NCBI GenBank assembly: GCA_030765045.1
Contig: CM060969.1
Location: 41,784,716 to 41,848,715, forward strand
Origin: Tenodera sinensis
Lineage: Eukaryota; Arthropoda; Insecta; Mantodea; Mantidae
Direction: 5' to 3'
DNA: 64,000 nucleotides
The notes under the pieces are model-generated. The model was not told the origin of the DNA and ran no database searches. It saw only the letters and a list, made by a program, of their open reading frames with translations. The translations under genes were made by a program, and so were the position numbers. Below are positions 1-10,459 of the stretch, one piece after another; within the stretch, counting starts at the first letter, position 1; every line of letters begins with the position of its first letter.

Positions 1-1200
1 TCTGTGAAAAAATTTGTGTTATAGAAATACGCGATAAGTTACAAGGCTTACAAAACTTGAAGACACTCGTATTAGTGAATTTAAATGCAATTTAGAATTG
101 ATTAATGGGATTAACATAAGCAAATTTTAATATGGTATTGTCAGTTTTATACAGCTTCTAGATTTATTGAAAGTGCCAGAGCTTTTATTTTATTAGAGAT
201 ACTTTTTTTATTCTTATTTCAATTTATTACTATTTTTTTGCATAAAATTAATTAGATTTAGAAATAAAGAATTTACCAGTAGCTCTAATATTATATTTAA
301 GAGTGTGCTGGTATTCCATTTAATCTTTGGTGCTTCGTGGTGACAGGGATCATGGTTTGTAAATCAATGTCAGTGTGTGTAGTTCTCAGTAAAAACGGGA
401 AAAACAACCAGGAAAACTACAGAAATGTGGAAAAATGTAAAAAATATGCATATATAAAATAGTACATATGTTTATCACGAATGCGGACGCATATTAATTT
501 ACAAATAAATTAGTTTTCAAAAAGTATCTCTTGAAGCCAGACTGTCAACAACTCCTGTTACTACAAACCAAACTTTTTCAGGGTAATTACTACTCAAGTA
601 TGTAAAGAAGTACCAATATTCCATTTAAAGAATGTAATATTGGCTCTACTTTTGGTAAAATAAAATTATATATAATTCATCAGCATTCCTTAAGTGCTTG
701 TATTCAGTTAACCTCCAAATACCAAATTGCAGGTAAATCATTTATGCTTGTAAATGTTTAATTCGTCATCATTTATTCCATAAATGTTGCCGTGTAATTG
801 TTTTGTTAACTCTGGGCAAGCATAGCATGACTTACTTTAGGTTTTCAGCTTAATATTTGAGTTTACTTGGAATAAACGGAATAAATTAATAACTTAAATA
901 ATAGTACCAGTAATGGATTGTCTTGTTTGCATATATATATAGTTTATTTTAATCTGATATACGAATACCTCTTGTGTGATATCGATTTAAAATGTATATA
1001 GGTATTGTTTTCAATGACTATACCTACGAAGGCATTTGTGTCACTGTTGTTTAAAAAGTGATACTTAGATACTGTTAGCAAGTATCGTAATCAATCGATA
1101 CATTTGTTTTTAGAATAGTTGACACTCACTCATACTTCAACTGGAAGATTACAACACTCACCAGAATAACATATGTATAACACTCCATTGTTACCACCTT
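1..1200. other. AT-rich sequence, nothing assigned
   Basis: No coding frame, repeat family member or RNA gene is visible. Minus-strand GTGAGT donors occur near 1128 and 1156 without a convincing partner exon. Confidence 0.6.
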
Positions 1201-1221
1201 GTTTCTTGAGTTGGAAATTAT

Positions 1222-1491
1222 ATGTATATTAAGCTAGGTCTTGTACTGATCTATGTAATGGTGGCTTATTTTGCATCTCTAGGAAACTCTTTAGAAAAGA
1301 AAAGGAAACTTGCTTCACAGATTCTCCCAATGAATTCAACTGTTTCAAATCCACACAATGTAATCAATGATGTTATCAAAGAAGTTCTACTTCCTCTACT
1401 CAAGGAACTAATATTACAAATTGTAGGGTTAATGTCACAATTAAATCAAAGGAATAATAACAGTAATAGTAATAATGTTAAAATGTGTTAA
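1222..1491 (+). CDS. possible small secreted peptide precursor, 89 aa
   Basis: The product is not recognised. The 89-residue frame opens with a signal-peptide-like stretch (basic Lys4, then hydrophobic residues to about Leu20, with a plausible cut after Ala18-Gly21). A basic cluster follows at 25-29 (EKKRK), then an N-S-T glycosylation sequon at 38-40, an amphipathic helix-like segment at about 47-76 rich in Leu, Ile and Val with spaced Lys and Glu, and an Asn/Ser-rich tail (78-85) written by AAT/AGT/AAC triplets. The stop is followed at once by AATAAA (1493-1498) and a T/G-rich stretch, which is a good poly(A) context. A possible acceptor, TTGTTTCTTGAG, lies just before the ATG, so this could be the last exon of a gene. 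Order and context resemble an insect secreted peptide precursor, but this is inference and no homologue was recalled. A chance frame remains possible. Confidence 0.35.
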   Translation: MYIKLGLVLIYVMVAYFASLGNSLEKKRKLASQILPMNSTVSNPHNVINDVIKEVLLPLLKELILQIVGLMSQLNQRNNNSNSNNVKMC

Positions 1492-1499
1492 TAAATAAA

Positions 1500-2610
1500 A
1501 CATTTTATAAACTTATTCTGTGCATTTATTTCTGTTATAATCTTTTATATATTACACAAGTGATCATATTGTAAACACAGATGCTATTAAGATAAGCTAC
1601 AACAAACTAGAGCTCACTATTGCACATTTCTGAATGTACTCCTATATTACTATTTCCACTCTAATTTCAGCTGGGTACTTTATAATATAATATTCAGAGC
1701 TGTCTAAAAATATAATATGGCAACAAAGGTATAAAGTGATTTTACTTTGCTAGTAGCGTTGCTACATTCTACTTTCAGCCTTGTTTCCCAAACATTCCTA
1801 TTTGCAAAATAAAACTCTAGTGTAATTTATATATACTCAACACATTACTCCCAAAAGTAAGCAATGTTGATAAACAGCCTTGTGAGAAATGTTTATCTGT
1901 CAGTACGAAAAATATAGGTAGGTATAGCTTCCAACATAGTTTAGAAAAACAACAGGAGAACGACAGGAAGAGCTAAAAAAGTTTTGAACACATATTTTCG
2001 CATTTCGAAAAGGTATTTGATTTTTTGGGGGGTGGAGGTTGTAATCGATTCTTTACTATGTCAATTCTCTAAGTGACGAAGTAAATTCAGTGGGGTAACA
2101 TGGAGTTGGAAGTATCGTCTAGAGCAATTCAAGCAGCTTGATTGTTTGTGTATTTAATCATAAATAATCCATGCAATAACAGCGAAAAGATCAGAGAAGA
2201 TCGTGAACAAATACGTTGCATATTCACTTTATATTATTCTGAGAAAGAAGCAATAAATAGGCATAAGTTGTCAGGGTTTTAACTAAGGGTTTTTTTTCTT
2301 TTCATTTCACCAAAAAAAATCTATGAGTGACGAACTACCTAGAAAGCACGAAGAGGATATGTTCAATTTAAAATAAGAGAGTAAGTCGACTATTTCCAGT
2401 TTTAATAACATTTAGGGATTTTTTATGTAGTAAGGAAATTCTCATAATTCTTGGTAGCATCAGTTTTTAAAAGCAGCATATATTTATTTGATAATTTATT
2501 TGCATAATTTTACATTGTTCCTTCTTCAGAGCTGAAACAAAACTGGAAGAATGAATCCAACCAGTGATTATTCTAAGCTACCACAAGAGTAGTAATTTCC
2601 AGATTATTAT
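1500..2610. other. unassigned AT-rich stretch
   Basis: Apart from the poly(A) signal of the upstream frame, I see no supported feature here. Confidence 0.6.
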
Positions 2611-2623
2611 TTTTTCGACTCAC

Positions 2624-2672
2624 CAAAACCATATTGTTGCACATTCTTGCCAGTAGGGCCAACAACACTCAC
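2624..2672 (-). other. candidate 49-nt internal exon or recursive splice (ratchet) site
   Basis: Read on the minus strand, a pyrimidine tract and acceptor (CCTTTTTTGTTCCAG, ending at 2673) directly abut GTGAGTG, so the same point is also a near-perfect 5' splice site. A second strong donor, TTTTG followed by GTGAGTCG, lies 49 nt downstream (exon end at 2624). Juxtaposed Y-tract-CAG and GTRAGT is the known form of recursive splice sites in long insect introns, and a downstream donor defines an RS-exon. If instead it is an ordinary exon, frame 1 reads VSVVGPTGKNVQQYGFG, which looks protein-like. Frame 2 starts with a stop and frame 3 is also open. The host gene was not recognised. Confidence 0.4.
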
Positions 2673-3179
2673 CTGGAACAAAAAAGGCACCAATTACTCG
2701 GAGTGAAAAGGAATGTAAGGTTATTTTTGACACCAGAAGCACAAATGTATTTATTTCCATATCTGTATAACCTAAAATGGGAACTAAATTAATTTTTGGT
2801 ACCCAGTAGCACTATGATTACATAAATAGGAATTGAGGAATATAGTAGCAGATATGTCACCGAGGCATAAAAATTGGTCAAAAGTAAACAAAAAGTCATA
2901 AAATACAAATTCTCCCCGGTATAACCAATGGAAAAATTTTTGTGAACTTTTCTAGCAAAACAGTCATACCTACATATTGTAAACATAGAACTTAAAATGC
3001 GCAAAAGAAAAAATTACAATTACAAATAACCTATCACAACTTTTAACATAAAAAATAACTCATTTTATTTTCTCCTTTTCCTACTTTGTTGTTTGAGTGA
3101 GAGCTCTGGTGTGTTATTCTCAGATGACTCTCTCTACTCGTTCTTCAACGAACTATTCTTTAAGAAAAGCGTATTCTTT

Positions 3180-3480
3180 ATTATTTATTTATTTATTTAT
3201 TTTTACCCACTCCTTATAGATGCAATGCAGAGATATAGAGGCTTAAGCAATAAAATACGAAAGAAACAAACAAACAAACAAAGAAAGAAAGGAAAAAAGA
3301 ACGAAAGAAAGAAAAAAAGAAAGAAAGAAAGAAAGAAAGGAAAAAAGAAAGGAAAAAACAAAGAAAGAAAAGAAAAAAACAAACAAAGAAAGGAAAAAGA
3401 AAGGAAAAAAGAAAGAAGGAAAGAAAGAAAGACATAAAGAAAGAAAGAAAAAAAGAAACAAGGAAAGAAAAAAGAAAGAT
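3180..3480 (+). repeat. TTTA run followed by purine (GAAA/AAAG)n tract
   Basis: About 20 bases of TTTA units (3180-3203) precede a 220-bp polypurine tract of GAAA, AAAG and AAAC units from about 3258. Open frames on both strands here (Lys/Arg-rich or Phe/Ser-rich) are products of the repeat and not genes. Confidence 0.9.
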
Positions 3481-3489
3481 AAATTGAAG

Positions 3490-4840
3490 CTATAAATTTT
3501 AGTTATGAAAATATTTTAAACATGTTTAATCCACATTATTAGAACCATTTTTGTTCTTGAGAAGTCGGTTTATTTATATCTATACTTGTAATTTGTCTGG
3601 TGTTCCCTAAGAACTCTAAATGAGGGTCGTGCTCTCCAGTTTGAGAACCACTGATTTATATGGAGATAAAATGCAGTTAAATTCTGTCATTATGGTTTAA
3701 GAAATTTACACCTCATCGTTGAAGTTTTTATTCTCATTTAATTGCTCGTTTTTCACACTTTAATGAACTAGACTTACATTTATTACCCAAGCAGTAACTC
3801 ATTCCTTAAATAAAACGAATTATGATGGCAGTGATAAAAACGCCAAACAAATCAGAATGTGTTGTAAACTAATCGAGAGGTTAGGTGTCGAGGATCCTAT
3901 AAAACCACTGAATACAGTTATAAAACACTTTAAATGCTTCTTAAGAACAGGTTGTTGGCAAAGTGCGTCTGTGTGAGTGTGTGTGTGGTAGAGGAAAATG
4001 AAAGGATATAGATAAGGAAGAGAAGAGGAGAGAAAATGGAATGTTTTACGATTCCGTTTTCTTTTTTAAGTGGGTCTTCAAGTAGACACTTCTTTGACTG
4101 TATCAAAGGTTAGAATGAGAGGGGAGATACTAGAATCGAAGTAAGGAAGGGGCAAGGAGATTGGTGGGGAGTTGGTGCATTGGAAAACTAGCAAGCCCCC
4201 AGTCATCATGCTGGTCTCCGATTCGGTTTGATAGAATCATAAAACGATTTCGCACACCATAAGGGAAACTTATGGTTACGACCAAGACCTTATACTAAAG
4301 TGAGCATTAAATTCACTTTGTACCAGTCCCAGAGCCGTTTCTTTATTTTATGTGCGTGTGTGGAACCGTTCCATGACCAAGTTAATATTAAAAACAAGTT
4401 CTATAACTGGGCGGAAGTGCAATAAAACCAAAAGAAGTACGTCTGAAGTTATTTTGCGTTACAAAACCCGTTGTAAATGTCAAACATGAATAACGCAGCC
4501 ATATAACTTTGTTTTATGTGAATTTTATTGCTTGAGGCACACATTCCATGGAGATAAAGATGAATAAAGTTTGTAAACAAAATGTGGACACCATTAACTG
4601 ACCGAGTCTGGCCATTTATCGTGATAATATTGCTTCTTTTTTTATTCTTGCTATGTAAAAACAGATGTTATAGCAACAATGTTTCTTTGTAACCATATCT
4701 GCTAAATGAGCCCATTAAATGATATAAACTGTAGCAGAATTTCGAGCAGTATTTCATTCAGCTAAAGAAACGTAGGCATAAGAAACGCACCTAAACATAA
4801 TTTTTATACTTTTTGATTTGGTTTAATGAGCATATCTGTG
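3490..4840. other. unassigned stretch
   Basis: No gene or repeat family member is supported. A purine-rich patch lies at about 4000-4180. Confidence 0.5.
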
Positions 4841-5409
4841 TCTATACCGGGTGGAAGGAACTGCTTCGGGTATTCGTGAACCAGGGATTCTGCATGATGA
4901 GTGTAACAACTATGTCCAATATAATTATTGTCAATAAAGAAACGTTTGGCCGAAAAAGAAATTGTGTCAAAACTTTGGAATATTTGTAGCCATTAACTTC
5001 TTGACGAATGGATATTAATGGTTTATTATTTCACTAACTGTCGTGCAAACATTGTGAGAACAACACAGCAATACATTTCTACATTAATTCGAACGTATTT
5101 AGTCACAATTTAATGTTAACGTGACGATGCCAAATCTCTCTTAGAAATTAAACTTTGCATGACACTTTAACATTAATTTATAGAAGTGTACAGCATTGTT
5201 CACACAATGTTTGTGCATCAGTTATTGGAATAATAAGTCATTTATATCCATTCATCAAGAAGATAGATGGTTCCATATATTTGACACAAATTTTTTTTTC
5301 GATGAAACGGTTTTTTATTGACAATATTTGCATGGATATATATGTTTCACTCATCATGTGGAATCTCTAGTTAATGTATGACCGAAACAGTTTTTCCACT
5401 CGATATATG
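4841..5409. mobile_element. foldback (long-TIR) element, copy F1
   Basis: The left arm (about 4841-5109) and right arm (about 5177-5409) are diverged inverted copies of each other. For example, GTGGAAGGAACTGCTTCGG on the left matches the complement of the right end near 5381-5399, and the arms share CATGATGAGTG, TTGTCAATAAAGAAACG-like and CTTGATGAATGGATAT-like blocks. The unique core (5121-5164) is bounded by a perfect 10-bp inverted pair, TTAATGTTAA (5110-5119) and TTAACATTAA (5167-5176). No coding capacity is visible. The structure fits a non-autonomous foldback or MITE element. The superfamily cannot be set because no clear target duplication was found. Confidence 0.7.
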
Positions 5410-5447
5410 TTTGTGGTCTTATAATTTAAAGTGTGAAACTTAAAATA

Positions 5448-5451
<4 letters not shown>

Positions 5452-5518
<67 letters not shown>
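5452..5518. repeat. (AT)n microsatellite
   Basis: About 33 uninterrupted AT units lie just outside the right end of the foldback element. Confidence 0.95.
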
Positions 5519-5519
<1 letters not shown>

Positions 5520-5523
<4 letters not shown>

Positions 5524-6470
5524 ACAACAGAAAATGTTATCTTACGTCTTGATATGTTTTATTGGACCTTTTTTCGCCTTGAGAAATATTACTCTGGTTG
5601 AGCACGAGAAAAGGGTTACTATGAGGTTGGCAGAAGTAATTTTACTTGGATCTGCTATGATTTATCCTTATTTTAAGAATAAAATTGCTACAAATATAAA
5701 TAAGATGAAAAGGACACCTTGGTTATTTTTACTAAATGGGGGATAAATTATAGGACGAATTAAAAATATTCACACATGCTAGAGTACGAATGTATATTTA
5801 ACTAGGATTAATTCTCTACCTAGGTTCCCAGAATATGAGTGTGTTTTCGAAATGATTAAAACACTCCGATGAGTTCTTGATTCCAGTGTCAAACTTACGT
5901 TTGATATATTATCTACTATTACATCTAATTCTAGATTTTCTATTCACTGACCTCATTGTCATGGAAATCAATGTTTTATAGACATAAAAATTACAAGAAA
6001 CTGGCACAAATTTATATTAAACTATTATTATTGTATTTTTTACTTTTATAGGTACTGTTATCGACTTTAGACATACGTGAATGCAGTGTAAGAAAAAAAA
6101 AAAAAAAAAAAAATATAACGCGAAAGGAGCAATAGGTTGTCAGCTTTTGCCAATAACTATCTTACAAAAAATAAATGTTAAACCAAAATAAATACCTGTT
6201 TTTCCAAAAAAGAAAAGTATTTTACGCCACGCGGAGACTCGATCCTAGACACATTTTCAACATAACCACACAATTTTCATGCACTATTTTTTGCACATCA
6301 CAAAAATACTTTAAAAAACAACAGATGAGCATTGGTGGGCATGGTTCCAAAATGACGTCACATGGAGCCGTTGGTCGATGACGAAATTTTTTATACTTAG
6401 TATCTTGCTGTTTAAGAGATTACCTCTTATAACCCCCCTAATGCCACTGATTGCACTACTGAACTCTTGC
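5520..6470. other. unassigned stretch
   Basis: A 70-codon frame (5534-5746, +) has a hydrophobic start but no recognisable match and no supporting signals. A poly(A) run of about 21 lies at 6092. Nothing else is supported. Confidence 0.5.
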
Positions 6471-6479
6471 TGACAAATC

Positions 6480-7330
6480 CAAAAATAGCACTTGTCACTA
6501 GACGCACCAAGGTATGTATGTCAGCTGATGCAAATGGTGCACGTATGAAAAACTTCACATTTGCTGTTTTGGAGGCGTAACACGGTGAACATCACTTTAC
6601 ACTGTTCCGGCGTCGACCAATAATGGCTGTCAAAACAAGAGTAATACCAACAACATCGAATTTCGGGCTGTCATTCTTCATATGATAACACATGTCTCAC
6701 CACGGTAACATAGGCATACACATGCGCGTAAAAAATTAATCCCACACGCGGAAACCAAAACCATACACGTGACCAAAACAAACGAATTCTATTGGTCGAC
6801 TGGATTTGAGCGTATGCACTGCTAACGGCGAGTGTTATTTCGGTAATAAAATGAAAAATAAAGCGTAGACAGTGACGGAGAGGAATTGTGGGAAAGGCGG
6901 GGGAGTAAGAGGAAGGGATGGGGATAAGGAAAGTAAGGTATATCAAAAAATACACTACACGTGATGTGTATTTTTTTGTTCTTTACGAACCTTGGTGCAA
7001 TATGGTGGACGACCATAAATATCAGAACTTGCTTGGTTCGCAGTGTGAAATCTACAGACACAATGATCGATTGAGCCGCGCGGAGTTGTAACCAACTCCT
7101 CCTCCGCCGCCTCCTCCTCCTACTCTTCCGCCCTCCCTCCGCATGCCCAGCCCCACGAGGAGAAACCAGACCAGACATAACCTAACCTGGTTCACAGCCA
7201 ACGCTTGCTCTCCACGCAGTTCAACGGTGCTGGCAAGAGATGGCAGCACAAGATGCACAGCGCGCACCAGAGGCGGCCAACTCGTGAACTGTGTGGCGGC
7301 ATCCGTAGTTCCATGAACTACACACGTGGA
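6480..7330. promoter_or_regulatory. CpG-rich, promoter-like patch
   Basis: CpG frequency is far above the rest of the window. By eye there are over 20 CpGs in 7060-7330, against almost none in neighbouring kilobases. CCAAT-type boxes occur (CCAATAATGG near 6617, ATTGGTCG near 6791). A (CTC/CCG) triplet stretch spans about 7095-7135 and the insect-frequent word AACCTAACC lies near 7188. Short frames are open on both strands but none is recognised. This could be the promoter and 5' exon of an unidentified gene or a GC-rich relic. Direction is unknown. Confidence 0.3.
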
Positions 7331-7429
7331 ATTGATTATAACTACGCGGAAGCAGCAAAAACTGGGAAGGAAAACAGGAATAATTGTACCTATTGTTTAA
7401 CAGAATATTTTCAAGTCAGTAGTTAACAT

Positions 7430-8875
7430 AGGATAACAGCACCGTTACCTTTAAGTAATGCAAAGCTGAAAAATAAACATTCTGAAGCTCGTACCAGATG
7501 ATTTACACATAAATGTCAGCAATATAAATATATTCTCATCAAAAATGTGTTAAATATTAGTTGTAACCTTAAAATTAGAAAAATTACTTAATATATTGCA
7601 CACATTTTGTGAATTTATACTTTCAGATTTTAGATTACTTGATTTTGTATCCATGCACAGTTGTTGGGAGGGCAAGTTCTTCTATTCTCATTCATAGAAC
7701 GTAAATAATTTGGTTAGAATAGCAGCTGTGCCTAGTAAATAAATTACTAGGTAAAATAATTTATTATATACATTTCTCTTAGCTCACGACAGTTTGATAG
7801 TCAATGGTTCTCATATCAAACAGTTGTTATAAAGCTAAGAGCCAAAAAACACCATTTTTCTAACAGCATTTTCAAAAAAGACCATAAACACAGCTAACTG
7901 TCAAAGACAACTGCTTCTGAGAACGCAGGTCTCCTAATTAAATATGTATAAAACAGAGGTGAAGCATTTGAAACAAATGCAGCATGTACCAAAAAAGCAC
8001 TTGCATTATAAAGTTGTAAGCAGCACTACGTTTCCTTTGTTCACTTTGAAAAATATTCATTATGATATGGTTCAACATAAGATTGCTATTCAGAAATACA
8101 AAAGGCAGTACAATAAATATTTGTGTTCGTACTTTATATAAGAGGAAAATAACAAAAGTATTTCAAAGATTATGTTTATAATTTATAAATAATAATAATG
8201 ATAATGATAATGATCATGATGGTGATGATAATAGTATTTTTCAAATGTAGGTACGCAAGTAAATAAGTGATCATATGGGTGCTTTAAACACTAAAATAAA
8301 ATCACCACTACCATATTTAGTCATTCATTCTAAAGAGGCATTAGGCCAATCTATTTACAAATTACAAGATGTTCATACTGTTTACGCATAACATTAACTT
8401 TTTCCTTCTTATACACATCTAAATCCATAAAGTAACTTTATAGAAGTTCTGAATTCCCATAAATGTAACAACAGAAGAAAAAACTTTTCTTAGAGTTATT
8501 TTGTCTAAGCACTTAATTGACAAAGTAAAATAAGCGAAATTGAGACGAGATTAATGTCTGGTAACTTTAGAAGTAGTATTTTATATTTAAAGTTATCTAT
8601 TATTTTCTTTCTATTTTGTGTCAATAGAATTTAGAGTCTACTGAAATTTATCAGATCCATTTTCATAGATTGTGAACAGTTGCTGATATTTGACACAAAG
8701 ACAGCTTTTTCTAGTCATACGGCTGTTGTGTTAACACAAAATTACACTAAATGAGAAATAAATTCTTTTTGAATGCTGAAATATCCTTTTCCCTGCAAGA
8801 ATAAAATAATAATTACTATTCTGTGTTTTAAAGTAAGCTATGGATGTAAAATTAAATTTACATCTACATGCTCAG
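7430..8875. other. unassigned AT-rich stretch with small AAT/GAT run
   Basis: A degenerate (AAT/GAT) run lies at about 8189-8235. No gene is supported. Confidence 0.5.
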
Positions 8876-8880
8876 AGACA

Positions 8881-8958
8881 GATAGGGAGAGAGAGAGAGG
8901 GAGAGAGAGAGGGAGAGAGAGGGAGAGGGAGAGAGAGAGGGAGAGGGAGAAAGAGAGA
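8881..8958 (+). repeat. (GA)n / (GGGAGA)n microsatellite
   Basis: Near-pure purine repeat with GGGA interruptions. The Arg/Glu frame across it is an artefact. Confidence 0.95.
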
Positions 8959-9180
8959 ATGGGGGAGGCTTAAGTAGAGAAGTGTAGTATCCTTAAATGG
9001 CAGAGAATAAAACTAATACTATATAAAAGTTAGTTATGTGCACGTTCTGTGTACGAGAATGTTTCTTAAATATAGCTCGCGCCTTACAATGCCATTTTAG
9101 CATAATTTACTCATATCCTTGGTAAGATATGTATCTATTGCATATGGAGCAAAACTCACGCAATTCATAGATCTGTTGTA

Positions 9181-9242
9181 TCTACTTCATCCAAAAATTT
9201 CTACGTCAACCTGAAAATTTAAGCGTGAAGCACCCCTCCCTC

Positions 9243-9283
<41 letters not shown>

Positions 9284-9633
9284 CATAAGAACAGGCGTGT
9301 GTGTTTCTGAACAGCATTTTGAAAAGAATCAAATATATAAATACTAAATAACTTAGGTGATTAACTTTGTTTAACGATGTTTAAGCATGAGCAATGTCCT
9401 CGAAAAAGAAAGAAAGAATCAAATAAATAAATACTAAATGCTCACATGATTAACTGTTTAATCATGAGCAACATTTTCAAAAATAAATACATTTCTTATG
9501 TGATTAGACATTGTTTAAGCACTACAGTATTTTCAAAAACAACCAAATACAAATAAATACAAACTTTTAACGTGATTGCACACTGTTTAAACATGTCAAG
9601 CGAGGATATTCCCTCACTCTAAACTACCCTATA
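9181..9633 (-). repeat. Rep-A copy 1, decayed, with internal tandem array
   Basis: The Rep-A head motif (CATCCAAAAATTTC) starts near 9190. It is followed by an expanded T/A run (9242-9282), the GTGTGTGTTTCTGAACAGCA block (about 9298-9315), a tandem array, and the CCCTCACTCTAAACTACCCT block (9611-9630). The copy is then cut by the mariner-type element that begins at the next TA. Confidence 0.6.
9313..9595 (+). repeat. four-unit tandem repeat, about 59-77 bp units
   Basis: Units at 9313-9389, 9390-9466, 9467-9525 and 9526-9595 share an AGCA/AGTA start, TTTTCAAAA, an AAATAAATAC run, GTGATTA and TTTAAGCATG. The array lies inside a Rep-A copy and has no counterpart in the other copies, so it expanded locally. 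Confidence 0.7.
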
Positions 9634-10455
9634 CAGGGTGTCCCAAAGAAACACCAACAACGCTTAGTGTGTTGTGCGGGAAGACAAACTTGTCGGTTTC
9701 AACATAGGAACCCCTCCGGAAATTTACGGTTTGGACGCTGTAGCGCATCGAAGTGTGGGATCGGTGTACGTTCACATTTCGTCAATAAACCCAACATCGG
9801 GCTGTCTGCATTAAAAACGGGCTTCGAACTATGTACCTCCTACGTCATTTCAGAGCCCACATCGACGGTGGTAAGCCCCATGCACATGACCCAATACGTG
9901 CGGTTGTCTTTAGAGATTTTCAATCGCGACATCGCCATAAGATCCTCCGCTGACGTTACAGGAGTGGTACACACCATACCCTTCATAGAACTCCACAGAA
10001 AATAATCAAGAGGTGTCAGATCTGGGGACCGTGCTGGCCATGGAATTGGTTTACCTCTACCAATCCATCGATTTGAATATGCGACGTTGAGCTGATGCCG
10101 CACATTTACATCAAAGTGTGCTGGAGCTGAAGTCGGCCATTTCAGCAGCTGTGTACTGGTATGTGTCGCACTACTGTTAAAAACGTTACTGTACTGGAAA
10201 CTACACAAGTAACGCAGGAATGCACAGGAATGTTATTATGCTCAGGTCGTTCATCCCAGTGCACAATTGGCTAAAGGGTTACATACCTTTCTCATTAAGA
10301 TACCAAAATCACTGTTAACAAATGCCACAACCGTTTGTTCTCAAACTTCAACGCTCTCCAGCGGCCAAACCGTGCATTTTCGAACAGGCGTTCCTGTTTG
10401 AAAACCAATCAGTTTGCCATACTAAGCGCTGTTGGTGTTTTTTTGAGACACGCAG
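9634..10455 (-). mobile_element. Tc1/mariner-superfamily element, deleted copy (822 bp)
   Basis: The left end, CAGGGTGTCCCAAAGAAACA (9634 onward), is the inverted match of the right end at 10425-10455 (AGCGCTGTTGGTGTTTTTTT...ACGCAG), over about 31 bp with about 4 mismatches. Both ends are flanked by TA (9632-9633 and 10456-10457), the expected target duplication of this superfamily. The interior holds only the C-terminal part of a transposase on the minus strand, so the element is an internally deleted, non-autonomous copy. It sits in a decayed Rep-A repeat. Confidence 0.85.
9840..10208 (-). pseudogene. mariner-type transposase C-terminal fragment, inactive
   Basis: The frame contains SAPAHFDVNVRHQL, NRWIGRGKPIPWPARSPDL and TPLDYFLWSSMKGMV, the hallmark block around the third catalytic Asp (TPLDYF) of IS630-Tc1-mariner transposases. 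The residues before APAHF, normally around a second catalytic Asp (QDGAPAHF-like in the family), read LKWPTSAPAHF here, so that Asp is gone. The N-terminal helix-turn-helix region and first catalytic Asp are absent: only about 220 bp separate this frame from the right terminal repeat, far too few for the missing half. The Met at the start is fortuitous. Dead transposase. Confidence 0.85.
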
Positions 10456-10459
10456 TATG

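Noticed and set aside
3093..3461. Lys-rich and Phe/Ser-rich frames
   Set aside because: Made by the GAAA polypurine tract.
4300..4375. Similarity of TTTATGTGCGTGTGTGGAAC to a word near 34395
   Set aside because: The match covers only about 20 bp and does not extend, so no repeat family can be claimed.
5534..5746. 70-codon frame with hydrophobic start
   Set aside because: No recognisable protein, no poly(A) signal and no splice signals; adjacent to an AT microsatellite.
9840..10208. Intact domesticated transposase gene
   Set aside because: The N-terminal half and the second catalytic Asp are missing and terminal repeats still bound the deleted element.
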